Shown: positions 1 through 10,130 of the stretch, piece by piece
How the letters are laid out: each line of letters starts with the position of its first letter
How positions within the stretch are numbered: position 1 is the first letter of the stretch
The notes under the pieces: generated by a model
What the model was told of the DNA's origin: nothing
Seen by the model: the letters and a program-made list of their open reading frames with translations, nothing else
The model's database searches: none
Position numbers and translations under genes: made by a program
Source of the DNA: Pyropia yezoensis
Taxonomy: Eukaryota > Rhodophyta > Bangiophyceae > Bangiales > Bangiaceae
Length of the DNA: 64,000 nucleotides
Assembly: GCA_009829735.1 (NCBI GenBank)
Contig: CM020618.1
Span: 42,298,878-42,362,877, forward strand
Direction: 5' to 3'

Positions 1-115
1 CCCAAACTTAGGGAATATGGACCCAAATGCAGGGGGAGGAACGGATCAGGCTAGTGGCCTGCCGCCCCTTGCATGGCACGTGTTGCCCCCCTACCTGGGG
101 GTCAATACTGCCACA
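1..115 (-). repeat. E1 3' LTR, partial (last 115 bp on the plus strand)
   Basis: Bases 1-115 equal the final 115 bases of the LTR at 8455-8923 and end in the terminal motif TGCCACA. The rest of this LTR lies before the window. Confidence 0.95.
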
Positions 116-116
116 G

Positions 117-128
117 TCCCCTCTCCTC
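117..128 (-). other. E1 polypurine tract
   Basis: Read on the minus strand this is a 12-base purine run (GAGGAGAGGGGA) one base before the 3' LTR, where plus-strand priming is expected. The same tract sits at 58238-58249 in E3. Confidence 0.75.
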
Positions 129-453
129 AGTTCCGACCGACCCGGTCGGCCCTGTGAGGGGGTGCGTAAACGCACGTCTCGGCGTTGGGGGCGCGACTTG
201 CTGTCCCCCCTTGAGTACGTAACGCGGATGTGGAGGCGGTCACGTTGACCGCCCCTCTCCTCAAGCTTGCCCACTCGGCAGCTTGCTCTCCTCAGTTCAC
301 ACCTCACCATCACCACCACCTTCCCTTCACCTTCCACGGGGCCGCCCCACGCTGGGGAGGCCACCCGTCAACCCACGATCCGAGTCCCCCTCAACTCGAG
401 GCGGGTCTCGTGCCGCTGTAGCCAGGGCGTCTCTCCCCAACTTGGGGAGAGTC

Positions 454-2163
454 ATGGCGACCCCGGGAGTGGAGACGGACTCTCTTGTCGAGCGTATGGA
501 GGACAGCACCTACGGTGCAGCACCCGCCGGGACTTCCGGCGGGGGCTCCGCGATCGCTCCGGGGGATGGGACTCCCGCGTCACCCGGCTTTGGGTTGACG
601 GCGGGATCTCCCCCGGAGGCGGGACAAGTTGTCCCGCGTGAGGCCTTGGGGCGGTGGTTTTACCCCGCTTGGCCTCTATATGAGGAGGGGTTGATTGTTC
701 TTCGCTGTGGCCGACTTGGCGCAGCGATGGGTCGGGTATGGGACCGCCTACGGGAGAAGTATCCCCGTAGGGTCAGGTTCCCTGCCGGCTTCAGGACGGA
801 CCAGTTTGCCTTCCTGGACGACGAGGAGGTCGAAGACATACAGCGGGCCAAGGCCATGGTGGACCGCGGGGGAACTATCCCGGGTCCCGGCGACTTGCCG
901 ACCTTTACTTGGGACGCGGTGGCAACTCGCCCCCCGTACCTTCACGAGGCCGATCCACACACTCATCACTTTGATGTGCGGATGGAGAAGGACTTCCGGC
1001 GAGGTCCCTACTTGGTGACCTCGGCTCAACTTGAGTTTCCTCAGCAGTCTGCTGCCAGTAAGGAGCAGTACTATCCGAAGAAGCCCGAGTGGTGGCCTCA
1101 AGTTGAGGTCCCCTACGGGCTCCCGGCGTTGCTGCCACGGTTGCTTGACCACTTCGGCTCCGTCATGTTGACGGCTGGCCCTGATCACCTGGTGCGGGCC
1201 ATGTTGGCCACCCAGTGGCTCCTCGAGGTCATGTCGACCTGGGTGTCTTGTGTTCAGCGGCGGGGGATGCTCTGGCATCTCCCCCTCCGGCTTATCCAAG
1301 GTTTGGAACAGCTCACCCCTCAGCTAGTTGCTGAGGGGTGCTCATCAGGACAACTCACTCTACTTGAGGAGATGCTCCGCCTCCACAAGTCTATCGAGTG
1401 GGAGAGCATTGAGCACAAGTTGCGCCGCCCCACTCGTGGGCCCAAGGACGATGGCGCACTTCGCCAGTTCGTGTGTGTCGCTCGTGAACTTCACGACGGC
1501 CGTGTGGTCCGACGAGGGGGGTTGGGCATCGGGGACTACCCGTATGCCCCGGGGGTGGATCGCCACACTGCGCCACCCCCGGACAAGCCCATAGTTATGG
1601 CTGTGCCCTCATATGATGACCATATGACTCAACCCACGGCGGGGGCCCCAAGTCGGGGTCGCAGTTACACCCGGGTCCCGCCACCTCGGCGTGCCCCTCC
1701 GCTTCCTCCTGTCCCCTTCCAGCCGCACGGGAACATCCCGATTAGCGTGGCCGTCGAGTCGTCCACCCCGGTGTCCCCCAACTTGGGGGCCACCCTCCTG
1801 ACGGTATACCCCAAGTTGGTGTTACCGCCCACGCCTCTAACCTCAGAGATGATGATCACCACGTTGGTGCGCACCATTTCCTGGTTGGCCGCGTCGACCG
1901 CAACCCTACAGAGTTCCGAGACTCCTCAACTTGAGGAGCGCGTTCGTACTGCAGTGGCGACCGCGAGTTGCGAGTCGGTGGCGGAGTTTATGACAGCCGA
2001 GTTGGCTCGCATTGGGGCTATTATGCCCCAGCCAGCCCCACTTGGGCGTGGCAAACGTCGCGCGAGCCGGGCATACTCGCCTCCTCGCCGTCGTCGCCGA
2101 CACTCGCGGCGCTCTCCCTCCGTGTCGGAAGACGAACGGTCGGCGCCACTTGCGCGACCGTGA
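454..2163 (+). CDS. E1 antisense accessory protein (between pol and 3' LTR)
   Basis: This is a 569-codon open frame running opposite to gag-pol. The ATG at 454 is chosen because the reading matches E3 closely from there, although the frame is open upstream to 283. I recognise no known domain. The N-terminus is Gly/Ala/Pro-rich. The middle (about residues 160-320) is the part shared with E2, including VQRRGMLWHLP (267-277) and HKSIEW (311-316). The C-terminus is Arg/Ser-rich, suggesting nuclear import or nucleic-acid binding. Compared with E3, the C-terminal tail is shortened by a deletion of roughly 110 bp near 2130. A hand tally of E1 against E3 gives about 17 amino-acid and about 18 silent changes, which is fewer replacements than neutrality predicts. 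Promoter and function are unknown. A strand-specific transcript starting near the 3' LTR is inferred, not seen. Confidence 0.75.
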   Translation: MATPGVETDSLVERMEDSTYGAAPAGTSGGGSAIAPGDGTPASPGFGLTAGSPPEAGQVVPREALGRWFYPAWPLYEEGLIVLRCGRLGAAMGRVWDRLREKYPRRVRFPAGFRTDQFAFLDDEEVEDIQRAKAMVDRGGTIPGPGDLPTFTWDAVATRPPYLHEADPHTHHFDVRMEKDFRRGPYLVTSAQLEFPQQSAASKEQYYPKKPEWWPQVEVPYGLPALLPRLLDHFGSVMLTAGPDHLVRAMLATQWLLEVMSTWVSCVQRRGMLWHLPLRLIQGLEQLTPQLVAEGCSSGQLTLLEEMLRLHKSIEWESIEHKLRRPTRGPKDDGALRQFVCVARELHDGRVVRRGGLGIGDYPYAPGVDRHTAPPPDKPIVMAVPSYDDHMTQPTAGAPSRGRSYTRVPPPRRAPPLPPVPFQPHGNIPISVAVESSTPVSPNLGATLLTVYPKLVLPPTPLTSEMMITTLVRTISWLAASTATLQSSETPQLEERVRTAVATASCESVAEFMTAELARIGAIMPQPAPLGRGKRRASRAYSPPRRRRRHSRRSPSVSEDERSAPLARP

Positions 2164-2408
2164 GGGGCGCGACGGTTCCGACTTGAAGCCGCCGCCCCCT
2201 CCAACGAGTGGAGACCGTTATCGGCGTGGGTCTCGCCGGTCGCCTCTACGTGAGGGCGAGGGCCGTGGAGTTGGAGAGTCTAGCATGCATGCCTAGTTGG
2301 CAGCTGCCTTTGTTGTGAGAGTGTGAGGGGATAGGGCTGTAGTTAAAAGCCACTCTGCGTACCACTTCGACTTGAAGCACTCTCTTGGCACTGTTGCTCG
2401 GCCTTCCC
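2164..2408. other. E1 gap between tail-to-tail pol and antisense gene
   Basis: This stretch has no long gene. It holds several hairpins, for example 2406-2420 with CCCTC/GAGGG arms around ACGTT. The two genes converge here, so both transcripts would end in or read through this segment. Confidence 0.5.
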
Positions 2409-5400
2409 TCACGTTGAGGGTGGGCTGTTAGGGTCTATCTCATTCCGGGCACAGTACGCCCGGACCTTCTCAGCGGGAAGGTCCTCCACATACTCCCACG
2501 TATCATCCTTGGCTTTGTAGCCAAACCAACGCACCCTCAACATGAGGCGGTCAGTGTCTTCATCCCATCCGTGGTCGATGAACTTATCGAACACGTACTC
2601 CTGCGGGCCCTGTTTGGCCACAGGCAGTGAGGGGAGGCGCCACGCTTCCAAAGCACGCGCCCAAGCTGGGTCGCCTGCAGGCGGTGGTGCAACTTTGACC
2701 ACGTCCTGTCCGTTCACTGTGCGGACTCCATCGTCACTTTCGATGGTGAAGCGCCGCCCATCAGTACGAAGGACCTGGTACGGCCCCTTCGTCTGGAATA
2801 CCAACTTACCCCCAGTTGGGGTGTGTGAGTGTACCAGCACCCAGTCACCCTGCTCGGGGACATGCTTGGCTTTGCGCACCTTTTTGTCAAAGGTACGCTT
2901 GTAGCGCTTTTGTGCTTTGTCCATCTCAGCCCTGACTTTAGGGATGAGGTTTTCAAGCCTAGCAGCGAACTCCGCCTTACTCTCAGTAGGAGTAGGCGTA
3001 CTGCCACCATCCTCCCTAGTTGGGAGCGACCGCCGCACAGCGATAGACCGCACGCGACGGGGGGTCACAAAAGCGAGGGGTACTTCCCCAGTAGATGAGT
3101 GAACCTGCGAATTGTAGGCAGTAGTAAGAATAGAAATGTATTGGTCCCACGTCTTCACGTGCTCACTCACATAGTGGCGCAGCTGCCTAACAATAGTTTT
3201 GTTGAAGCGCTCCACCTGCCCAATAGTTTGTGGGTGGTAGGGGGTGGCATAGTTTGCCTTAACCCCCAACATATCCAGCACTCCCTGAAACAGTACAGAC
3301 GCAAATTGCGGTCCATTGTCTGATAGTGTACTATCCGGGATGCCATACGCGGCAACCCAGTGATCTAGGAAGGCTGACACGACCGACATGGCCGTGATCT
3401 CTGCCAGTGGGATCGCTCACGTAAGTTTCGTGAAGCGGTCACAGATGACCAGGAGGTACTGGTTGCCCTCCTCGGTCACTGGCAGGGGCCCAAGGATGTC
3501 CATCGCCAACGCGGCGAAGGGCTCCTTGGCCGGGAATAATAGCATAGCCGTACTAGGCCGCCGTTCCATCAGACGGTTCTGTGCACAACTTGTGCAGGCA
3601 GCCACCCAACTGTAGATGTCCACCACCATGGACGGCCAGTAGTACCTGGTCCTCAGGGTCTGGTACAGTTTACTAGACCCCAGGTGTCCACCCGTGGGAG
3701 CGATGTGCTCCCTCTCAAGGATACTGCCCTTGAGGGATGCGGGGACGACAAGTTGTTCTGTCCCCTGGAATACCCCCCTCCTCATGAGGAGGCCATCGTC
3801 TCCCAGAAAGAAACGCGTCTCCACCACTGTATCCAGTGTATCCCTCTGCGACTTGCAGAAGGGATCCTCGGCCTGGGCCTTCACCACCTCGTCCAGGGAC
3901 AGGGGCAAGTACTTCTTGTTCCCTGGCGCCTCGGGGTTCAACGCCTGACCCGAGCGCGTGACTACCCCCACGATGGGGATGTCCTCATCGACTGGGTTAG
4001 TGTCCAGCCCCTCGGTAGGTACCCGAGAGAGGCCGTCGGCAAGGGCATGTTGCCTGCCAGGTCGGTACTCAATATCAAAGTTGAAGGGTGCCAGTCGCAC
4101 CCTCCACCGATTGAGACGAGTGTTCGTAAAGTCCGTCTTAAAGATGAACTGCAACGCGCGGTGGTCACAGCGGATAAGGAACTTCTCACCCTCTAGGTAG
4201 TGACGAAGTGACGTCACCGCCCACACCACTGCGAGTCCTTCCAACTCGGTGACTCCGTAGCTCTTCTCGGCCGAGTTCAGCCCCTTGCTGAAGTATCCCA
4301 CCGGCAAGTACTCCTTGTCCGGCTGCTGCTGAAGCAACACACAACCAAGTTGGTCGTAGCTAGCGTCCACATCCAGGATGTAGTGGCCTCCCAACCTGGG
4401 AATAGCCAAGATGGGGGGCTTCAGCAGAAGGTCCCGAAGAGTCTCAAAGGATTCCTGCTCCACCCGACTTGGGGGAGGCAGGTTCTTCGGTAGCGTTGAG
4501 CTCACTAGCTCATTCAACGGCTTCGCCACCTTGGCGAAGCCCTTTGTGAAGCGTCGGTACACGTTACACATCCCGAGGAAGCTCCTCATCTGGGTCTGGG
4601 TCCGCGGGTACTGAGCCTTACGGATGGCCCTCAAGTTTTTCTCGTTGACACTGAGACGCCCCGGACGGACAACATGTCCCAACTATTCCACCTCTTGAGT
4701 GAAGAGGTGACACTTACTCGCCTTCAGTGACACACCGGCGTCAGCAAGTAGCTTGAACACCTGGCCAAGATGGCCAATGTGTTCCTCCGGACTTCGGGAG
4801 AACACAATGATATCGTCTAGGTACACGAGACAGATCTGCCACCGTACTCCGGCCAGAATCATGTCCATAGCGCGCTGGAAAGTTGCCGGCGCGTTACACA
4901 GGCCAAACGGTAGACGCTTGCACTGGTAGGTACCACAGTGACAGGTAAAGGTAGTTTTTTGCCTGTCTTCCGGGGCAATGGGAATTTGCCAGTACCCCGC
5001 GTTACAGTCCAGGGTAGAGAACACGTTCGCCTCCCCCAGAGAGTCCAGACAGTCGTCCATCCTAGGTAGGGGATAACTGTCCTTCACCGTGCTCTCGTTG
5101 AGCTTACGGTAGTCGATACAGAACCGGGGGGTCCCATCAACTTTGGGGACGATAACCACCGGACTCGCCCACTCGGCGTTGCTGGCCTCGATCACATCGA
5201 GGGCCTCCATGCGAGCAACTTGCTCCTTAACGAGGGCCCTTGAACGGGGTCCACCCCTATACGGTTGTTGGCATATAGGGGGTGCACCGGGCTTCAACTC
5301 AATCCGGTGTTGGGTGTCTCTCATGAGTCCCAATTGACCATCCCACAACTTGTGATATTGGTGCAAGGGGCGTTCAACTTGAACCCTCAACCCGGGTGGG

Positions 5401-6392
5401 ACACCCTCCATGTTCACATGCGGCCGAGAAGAGGCGGCCGACTTGGCTTGATGCTTCTCCTTTCCGGACTTCGGGTCGCTACTTGCGCCCGCGTTGAGGG
5501 TGACCGCTACTACCGGTCCCTCGTGTTGGTCGATATAGCCGAACTTGGCTCCCGACTTGAAGTACTGGGGCGACGAGCTCAGGTTCATCACCTGGATCCT
5601 CCACGGGACTCCGGCTTTGGAGTCCATCGTGCCAAGGGCAACATGCACTTGGTGCTTGCGAGCAAGACGGGGGTAAGGGTGCACCAACCCGTTCCCCGTA
5701 TAATCAGTTACAACATCAACGTGCGCCACCGAGTTGGGGGGCAACGTGACTTTACGGGCTAAGCGCAGGGTAGCAGGAAACCCTTCCCTCACAGAGCAAA
5801 CAGGATTCGACTGTGAGACTGTCACAGGAGCCACAGACTTTCCCTTACCAAGGATGGGGATAGTCTCCCCATTCATCAACTTGACCCAGTACTCAGGGCC
5901 ACAAATCAAAGGCACTTGTGTTACGACATAAGGGGTACCCAGAAGCAGGGGTACCGATATATTTTCAACTACTCCATAGGTCACGTCGACTTCATGGGTC
6001 TCCAACCTAGTTGGTAGGGTCACGGCACCAACGATGGGAAGTACCCCACCATTGATATCGATCAGATGGTCAGCTTTAGACTTCCAGCGTTGGAGCTTCA
6101 CCTCCTTTGGTAACAGCGACTTGCGTATCAAGGAGGCTCCTGACCCGGTATCAAGTACGATAAGGGCACAACAGGCGCGGCCGGGGGCAAGTTGCACCCG
6201 TCCAGCCACCTGGAAGTTCTCACCCGTCAGCACCGCGATGACCTGACGTGGGTTTACGTTCTTGGGGAGTCCTACCCGAGGTGGGCGGACTCCCTTAGGT
6301 CGCCGCAGTATCCGGCACGGTTGATTCGTCCTCTTGGCCCACTTGGCCGAGGCTGCCGTTGTGAGCTTCGGACGGCCAGCCCCAACGGTCAT
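2409..6392 (-). pseudogene. pol: E1 pol: protease, RT, RNase H, integrase, chromodomain; two nonsense mutations
   Basis: One minus-strand frame of about 1,328 codons, entered from gag by -1 frameshift. Domains in order: aspartic protease with DTGSGA (residues 81-86); reverse transcriptase with FCIDYRKLN and the catalytic YLDD box (524-527); RNase H with a DVDAS motif; integrase with an H-H-C-C zinc-binding region, SDNGPQF and a QVERFN box; and a C-terminal chromodomain with RVRWFGY and DDTWE (about 2430-2600). The chromodomain marks a chromovirus, whose integration is usually steered to marked chromatin. TAG at 4683-4685 falls where Tyr is expected in VEYLGH. TGA at 3417-3419 replaces an Arg codon that is intact in E3 (CGA to TGA). 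The copy cannot make full Pol unless the stops are read through. Confidence 0.92.
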
Positions 6393-8335
6393 TCGTTTCC
6401 CGCCGACTTGGCGTCCGAATCTGAGGACGAAGGGGAAGACGACGAGTCCGAGGACGACGTGTCCGCCCCCTTCGTCGGGGGTGTGGCGACCGCCACCACC
6501 GGACGAGACCCACCACCGCGGCGTGAACGTACTTCGTTCGTAGCCGACTTCTTACTCGCATTCCTAACAAGTTGTTGGATGCGTTTACTCAACTTGGGGC
6601 AATCATATGCCCAGTGTCCATCGGAGTTGCAGTTCCAACACCGATTGTCAGTTCCCGGAGGGGTCTTCCCAACTGGGGAAGACGAGGAGATACCCTGGGA
6701 AGTTCCCACGGCAGCAACCACCCTCTCCTTGCGGATTCGGCGTGCCTCTCTCGACTTTCTGGCCTGGCGCGCCTCCTCCCGCTCCTTGGCCAACTCGGCT
6801 TGACGCTCCTGGCGTTGTTCCTCCCGCAACTTGCGGTAGGCCTCACCTCTGCGTTAGGCGAACCTGGCCAACTCGGCCAGGGTCGCCCGGGCAGTGTTAT
6901 GCTCCCGGGTCTCCATCCGGACTGACCAATGGAGTCCCTCCACAAACCGACTCTTCACCACAGCTTGTGGATGAAGAAACCCACAAAGATTGTTGAGCTT
7001 ACGGACTCGCTCCGCAAAGGACAACTCGTCCTCCGCCTCTTCCTGATGGGCTTGCGTAAACTCCTCGACTTGAGAAGCCAACGCCGCTTCATCAACCATG
7101 GCCCTCAACAACCAGTTGACGAGCTCCAAATAGGACGTCACCTCACCAGCGCCTCCACTTGAGGAGCTGGGCATGACGGACATAAGTTCTGTCCGCAGGT
7201 CGCCCTTCGTAAACTCCTGTAGCATATAGAAAGCCATGCCTTCACTTATGGCATTGTCGTCACAGGCTTTTGTGAAACGACGTAGGAACTCAAAGACACG
7301 GAGGGGGGGAGTTCCATCCCACTCCGCCTTGTGCCCAAAAGAATGAAGTGCATTCTTCTTGGCACGGCCCATGGCTCGGGCCTGGTCAGGACCATACGCC
7401 ACCGACTTGTTGTGGAGGGCGTAGGTCTCACAGTCAAAGATCCTCTGGTAGACCGGGTTGGCTACCTGGATCTTGGGCGGTACCTCACGTTGAGGGAACA
7501 GCCGCTGTGGCACTGGGGTAAGTTGACCCTCAGTGCCCATAGTCTGGCGCGGCGCGCTTGTTGTAGCCGCCGGCGTTTCCGGGGGAAACTCCCCCGTAAA
7601 GGGCGTATGCCCCACCCAGTATGGTGTGGCTCCCTCGTTGGGAGTCACAGGTGTCGCCCACAGTTCGGGGCGACCCGAGGTAGGCATCAAGAGGGATTCC
7701 CCCTGCGCCTGCGGGCTCGAAAGCCCCGATCCGGCTCGGACATTAAGGCCATCTGGCAAACTCGCCACAATCTGATTCAGAATAGTATTCGTCATCGTGA
7801 CCACCAGGTCCGGCAAAGTCTGCCGCAACACATTGGTCGCCTCCTGACGGACAGTTTCCGCAAGGAGTGGATTGACGACTCTAGTTGAGTCTCGGTCCGC
7901 CTCCGGGAGTCCACCTGAGGGGTAACCACGTTCCTCAGGGGTCTCAACCGGGGGCATGGGCGCGAGCCCGTCGCCGACCAACGGAGGTCCGCCGTCCTCC
8001 GAAAGCCTAGTTGGCGACGGCTCCAAGCCAAAGTTGGCTCCAACCCGAGTGGAACCCGCGGGGACAGTCCTCACCCCTTGGGACGTTCCCGTTGAGTATA
8101 CCACACGGTGGCCAGACTTCGGCCCACCCACATCAGAAGTGTCACCCGAGTGAACTCCCGACTGAGTCGGGGTGGCCTGTTGCCCGCCCGCACTTCCAGT
8201 CCTGCTGGCTTGAGGGACCTCTAGTCCCTCTGCGACCCCAGGTAAACCCACCTGTGTCTCACCAGTATTCAAGGGCACTAAAGTACGTGCGTCACCCGTG
8301 TACTCCCCGGACGACGGGGAGTCCGAGCTAGCCAT
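6389..8335 (-). pseudogene. gag: E1 gag (capsid and nucleocapsid) with internal stop
   Basis: The start is taken as the ATG at 8335. The reading is open slightly upstream, but from GTG. The protein has a Pro/Thr/Gly-rich N-terminus, a capsid-like helical middle and a basic Arg/Glu/Gln-rich stretch. A CCHC zinc knuckle CWNCNSDGHWAYDC (about 6660-6620) binds genomic RNA. The frame ends at TGA 6389-6391 with the residues GNE, the same last three residues as E2 Gag. A TAA at 6854-6856 interrupts it before the nucleocapsid. The frame resumes unchanged after it, so this is a point mutation. Confidence 0.88.
6395..6401 (-). promoter_or_regulatory. E1 gag-pol -1 ribosomal frameshift site GGGAAAC
   Basis: On the minus strand gag ends GCG GGA AAC GAA TGA, so G GGA AAC is a slippery heptamer in the correct phase (X XXY YYZ). 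Slipping back one base gives GGG AAA CGA and enters the pol frame exactly. Six bases downstream is a stem of CCGTTG with CAACGG (6388-6383 and 6361-6356). Its loop contains GGCTG, which could pair with CAGCC just after the stem. A spacer of 5-9 nt to a stem is usual for such sites. E2 has the same heptamer in the same place. Confidence 0.85.
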
Positions 8336-8433
8336 GTTGGCTGACGATCCGTATGACACGGTCCAAGTCCACCGTTCCTCTGAGACAGAGGGCCCCCTAC
8401 ACCCGGGTGCACCCGGAGGTAAAGTTTACCTCT

Positions 8434-8453
8434 GTCCCCTGCTGCTCCACCCA
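8434..8453 (-). other. E1 primer-binding site
   Basis: Directly inside the 5' LTR the minus strand reads TGGGTGGAGCAGCAGGGGAC, complementary to a tRNA 3' end (…CCA). It has one extra G compared with E2 and E3, which share TGGTGGAGCAGCAGGGGAC. I cannot name the tRNA; its 5' acceptor strand would begin GGAGCAG. Confidence 0.8.
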
Positions 8454-8454
8454 A

Positions 8455-8923
8455 TGTGGCAAAAACCACTCGCACACACGGCACCCAAGTTGGGGCGGTG
8501 TACAAGGGCTGCCTCCCGTGTCGGGGGAACCGGAAGAAGTGCAAGTCGCACACACTCTGTCCCTGTTGTGGGGCAAACCCCCCACGGACAAACAAGAGGA
8601 TGGTGTGTGGTCCAACAGTTTCTTGGTCGGGACGGGGACGCAGGGCCAAGCCCCGCTGTCCCTCCCCTTATCCCCCCAGGGTCCACTCAGAATCTCGCCA
8701 CTCAGAATCTCCCACCCCAGCACCTGCCCACCGGGCCACACGAAAATTCAAGACGATAAATGCAGAAAACCCTCAAAACCAAGTTGGATTTACTACTAAG
8801 CTAACTATCCCAAACTTAGGGAATATGGACCCAAATGCAGGGGGAGGAACGGATCAGGCTAGTGGCCTGCCGCCCCTTGCATGGCACGTGTTGCCCCCCT
8901 ACCTGGGGGTCAATACTGCCACA
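8455..8923 (-). repeat. E1 5' LTR, 469 bp
   Basis: Bounded by TGTGGCA and TGCCACA, a 7-bp terminal inverted repeat. It is about 98.5% identical to the E3 LTRs by eye. It holds two CAAGTTG palindromes (8484-8494 and near 8783). The plus strand is open throughout in one frame, but see the rejected list. Confidence 0.96.
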
Positions 8924-8928
8924 GACGG
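8924..8928. repeat. E1 right-hand target duplication, GACGG
   Basis: These five bases follow the LTR and continue a satellite unit (ACGGTAATGACCAGCGCC resembles ACGGTGATGGCCAGCGCC at 9095). The matching left copy lies outside the window, so the duplication is inferred. Confidence 0.55.
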
Positions 8929-10130
8929 TAATGACCAGCGCCAAAAGCGCCGCCGCACCCGCCGCCGCCGCCGAGTTGGGTGGGGACGGGCACCTGGTCA
9001 GCCCGCTCGGACTCTCAGCCCTCTAGCATCAGCCTCTTCTGTTGGCGTTTGTTGCCGAGGCGGCGAGAGCGACCACAGCCGCCGCCGCCGGTGCCACGGT
9101 GATGGCCAGCGCCGTCAGCGGCTCCCCCGCTGCCGCCGCCTCCAAGGTGGATGGCCATGGCCGAGTGTTGAACTAGCGTACGCACCAATCTCCCCAGCTA
9201 CAGCCTTTCCCGTTGGCGTCGGTGGTGGAGGCTGTGAATGCGACCACAGCCGACGCCGCCGGTGCCACGATGGTGGCCAGCGCCACCAGCGGCTTCGCCG
9301 CCGCCACTGCCCTCGCGGCAGGTGCGGGAAAAAGATGAGTTCACCGACACGCCCACCTCCCCAGCCGCAGCTGCGCCCGTCTTCATCGGCGGCGGTCACG
9401 GCAGGAGCGACTATAGCGGTTGCCGCCGCGCCATGGACGGTTCCAGCGCCCCCAGCGGCTTGACCGCCGCCACTACCTCCACGGTGGGTGGCCGCGAGCG
9501 AGAGTTGACGTCGCGTACAGCCCCACCGCCCGAGCCGCAGCCTGTTCCATCGTCGTCGGCGGCGGTGGAGGCGAGTGCAACCGAAGCCATCGCAGACGTC
9601 GCCGAGGCCGGCCCCAGCGCCCTCAGCGGCTCGGCCGCCGCGACCGCTGCCACGAATGGTGGGCACGGTTGACGGTTGAGCGATCCTAGACGCCCCCCCC
9701 TCGACCGCGGCGGAATGACCATCGGTGGCAACGGGTGTAGCGGCGGGCGCGACGACAGGCGCCTCCGCCGGTGCCACGGTGGAGGCCAGCGCCACCAGCG
9801 GCTCCCCTGCCGTCACTGCCTTCACGGCGTGTGGCGGAAGGCAAGAGCTGAGCTCACCGACACGCCCACCTCCCCAGCCGCGGCCTCGCTAGTCGGCGTC
9901 GGCGGCGGTCAGGGCAGGAGCGACAAAAGCGGATGCCGCCGCGCCATGACAGGTCCCAGCGCCCTCAGCGGCTCGGCCGCCGCCGCCGACGTTACGGTAG
10001 GAGGGCACGGGTGACAGTTGAGCACGCCTACACGCCCCCCCCTCGGCGGCGGCGGCGTCACCATGGGCGGCAACGGGCGTAGCGGCGGGCTCAATCAGTA
10101 CCGCCGCGGCCGCCGCCACGGCGGATGCAC
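8925..10130 (+). repeat. Degenerate satellite, period about 170 bp, about seven copies
   Basis: The core GGTGCCACGGTGATGGCCAGCGCC plus CAGCGGCTC recurs at about 9088, 9261, 9430, 9600, 9772 and 9943, spacings 169-173 bp. Alternate units resemble each other most: those near 9261 and 9772 both carry CACCGACACGCCCACCTCC. This suggests a higher-order repeat of two or three units. Long open frames on both strands here are by-products of GC-rich repeats. E1 is inserted in this array. Confidence 0.8.

Larger units (their letters stand above)
1..8923 (-). mobile_element. E1: Ty3/gypsy chromovirus, minus strand, truncated by window edge
   Basis: The order read on the minus strand is 5' LTR (8455-8923), primer-binding site, gag, pol with a chromodomain, an extra gene on the opposite strand, a polypurine tract and the start of the 3' LTR (1-115). 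The 115 visible bases of the 3' LTR match the 5' LTR exactly, so the insertion looks young. The copy is nevertheless dead. It has in-frame stops in gag (TAA, 6854-6856), in RT (TAG, 4683-4685) and in integrase (TGA, 3417-3419), with the reading frame otherwise open. The domain order PR-RT-RH-IN-chromodomain is that of Ty3/gypsy chromoviruses. Its right end lies in satellite DNA; the left flank is outside the window. Confidence 0.93.

Noticed and set aside
8456-9463. 335-codon open frame from the E1 LTR into the satellite
   Set aside because: It crosses a transposon boundary. The second half is satellite, and the LTR part shows no constraint between E1 and E3.
9115-10014. Several Ala/Arg-rich open frames on both strands
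   Set aside because: They follow the 170-bp satellite period and change frame between units; no protein-level conservation.
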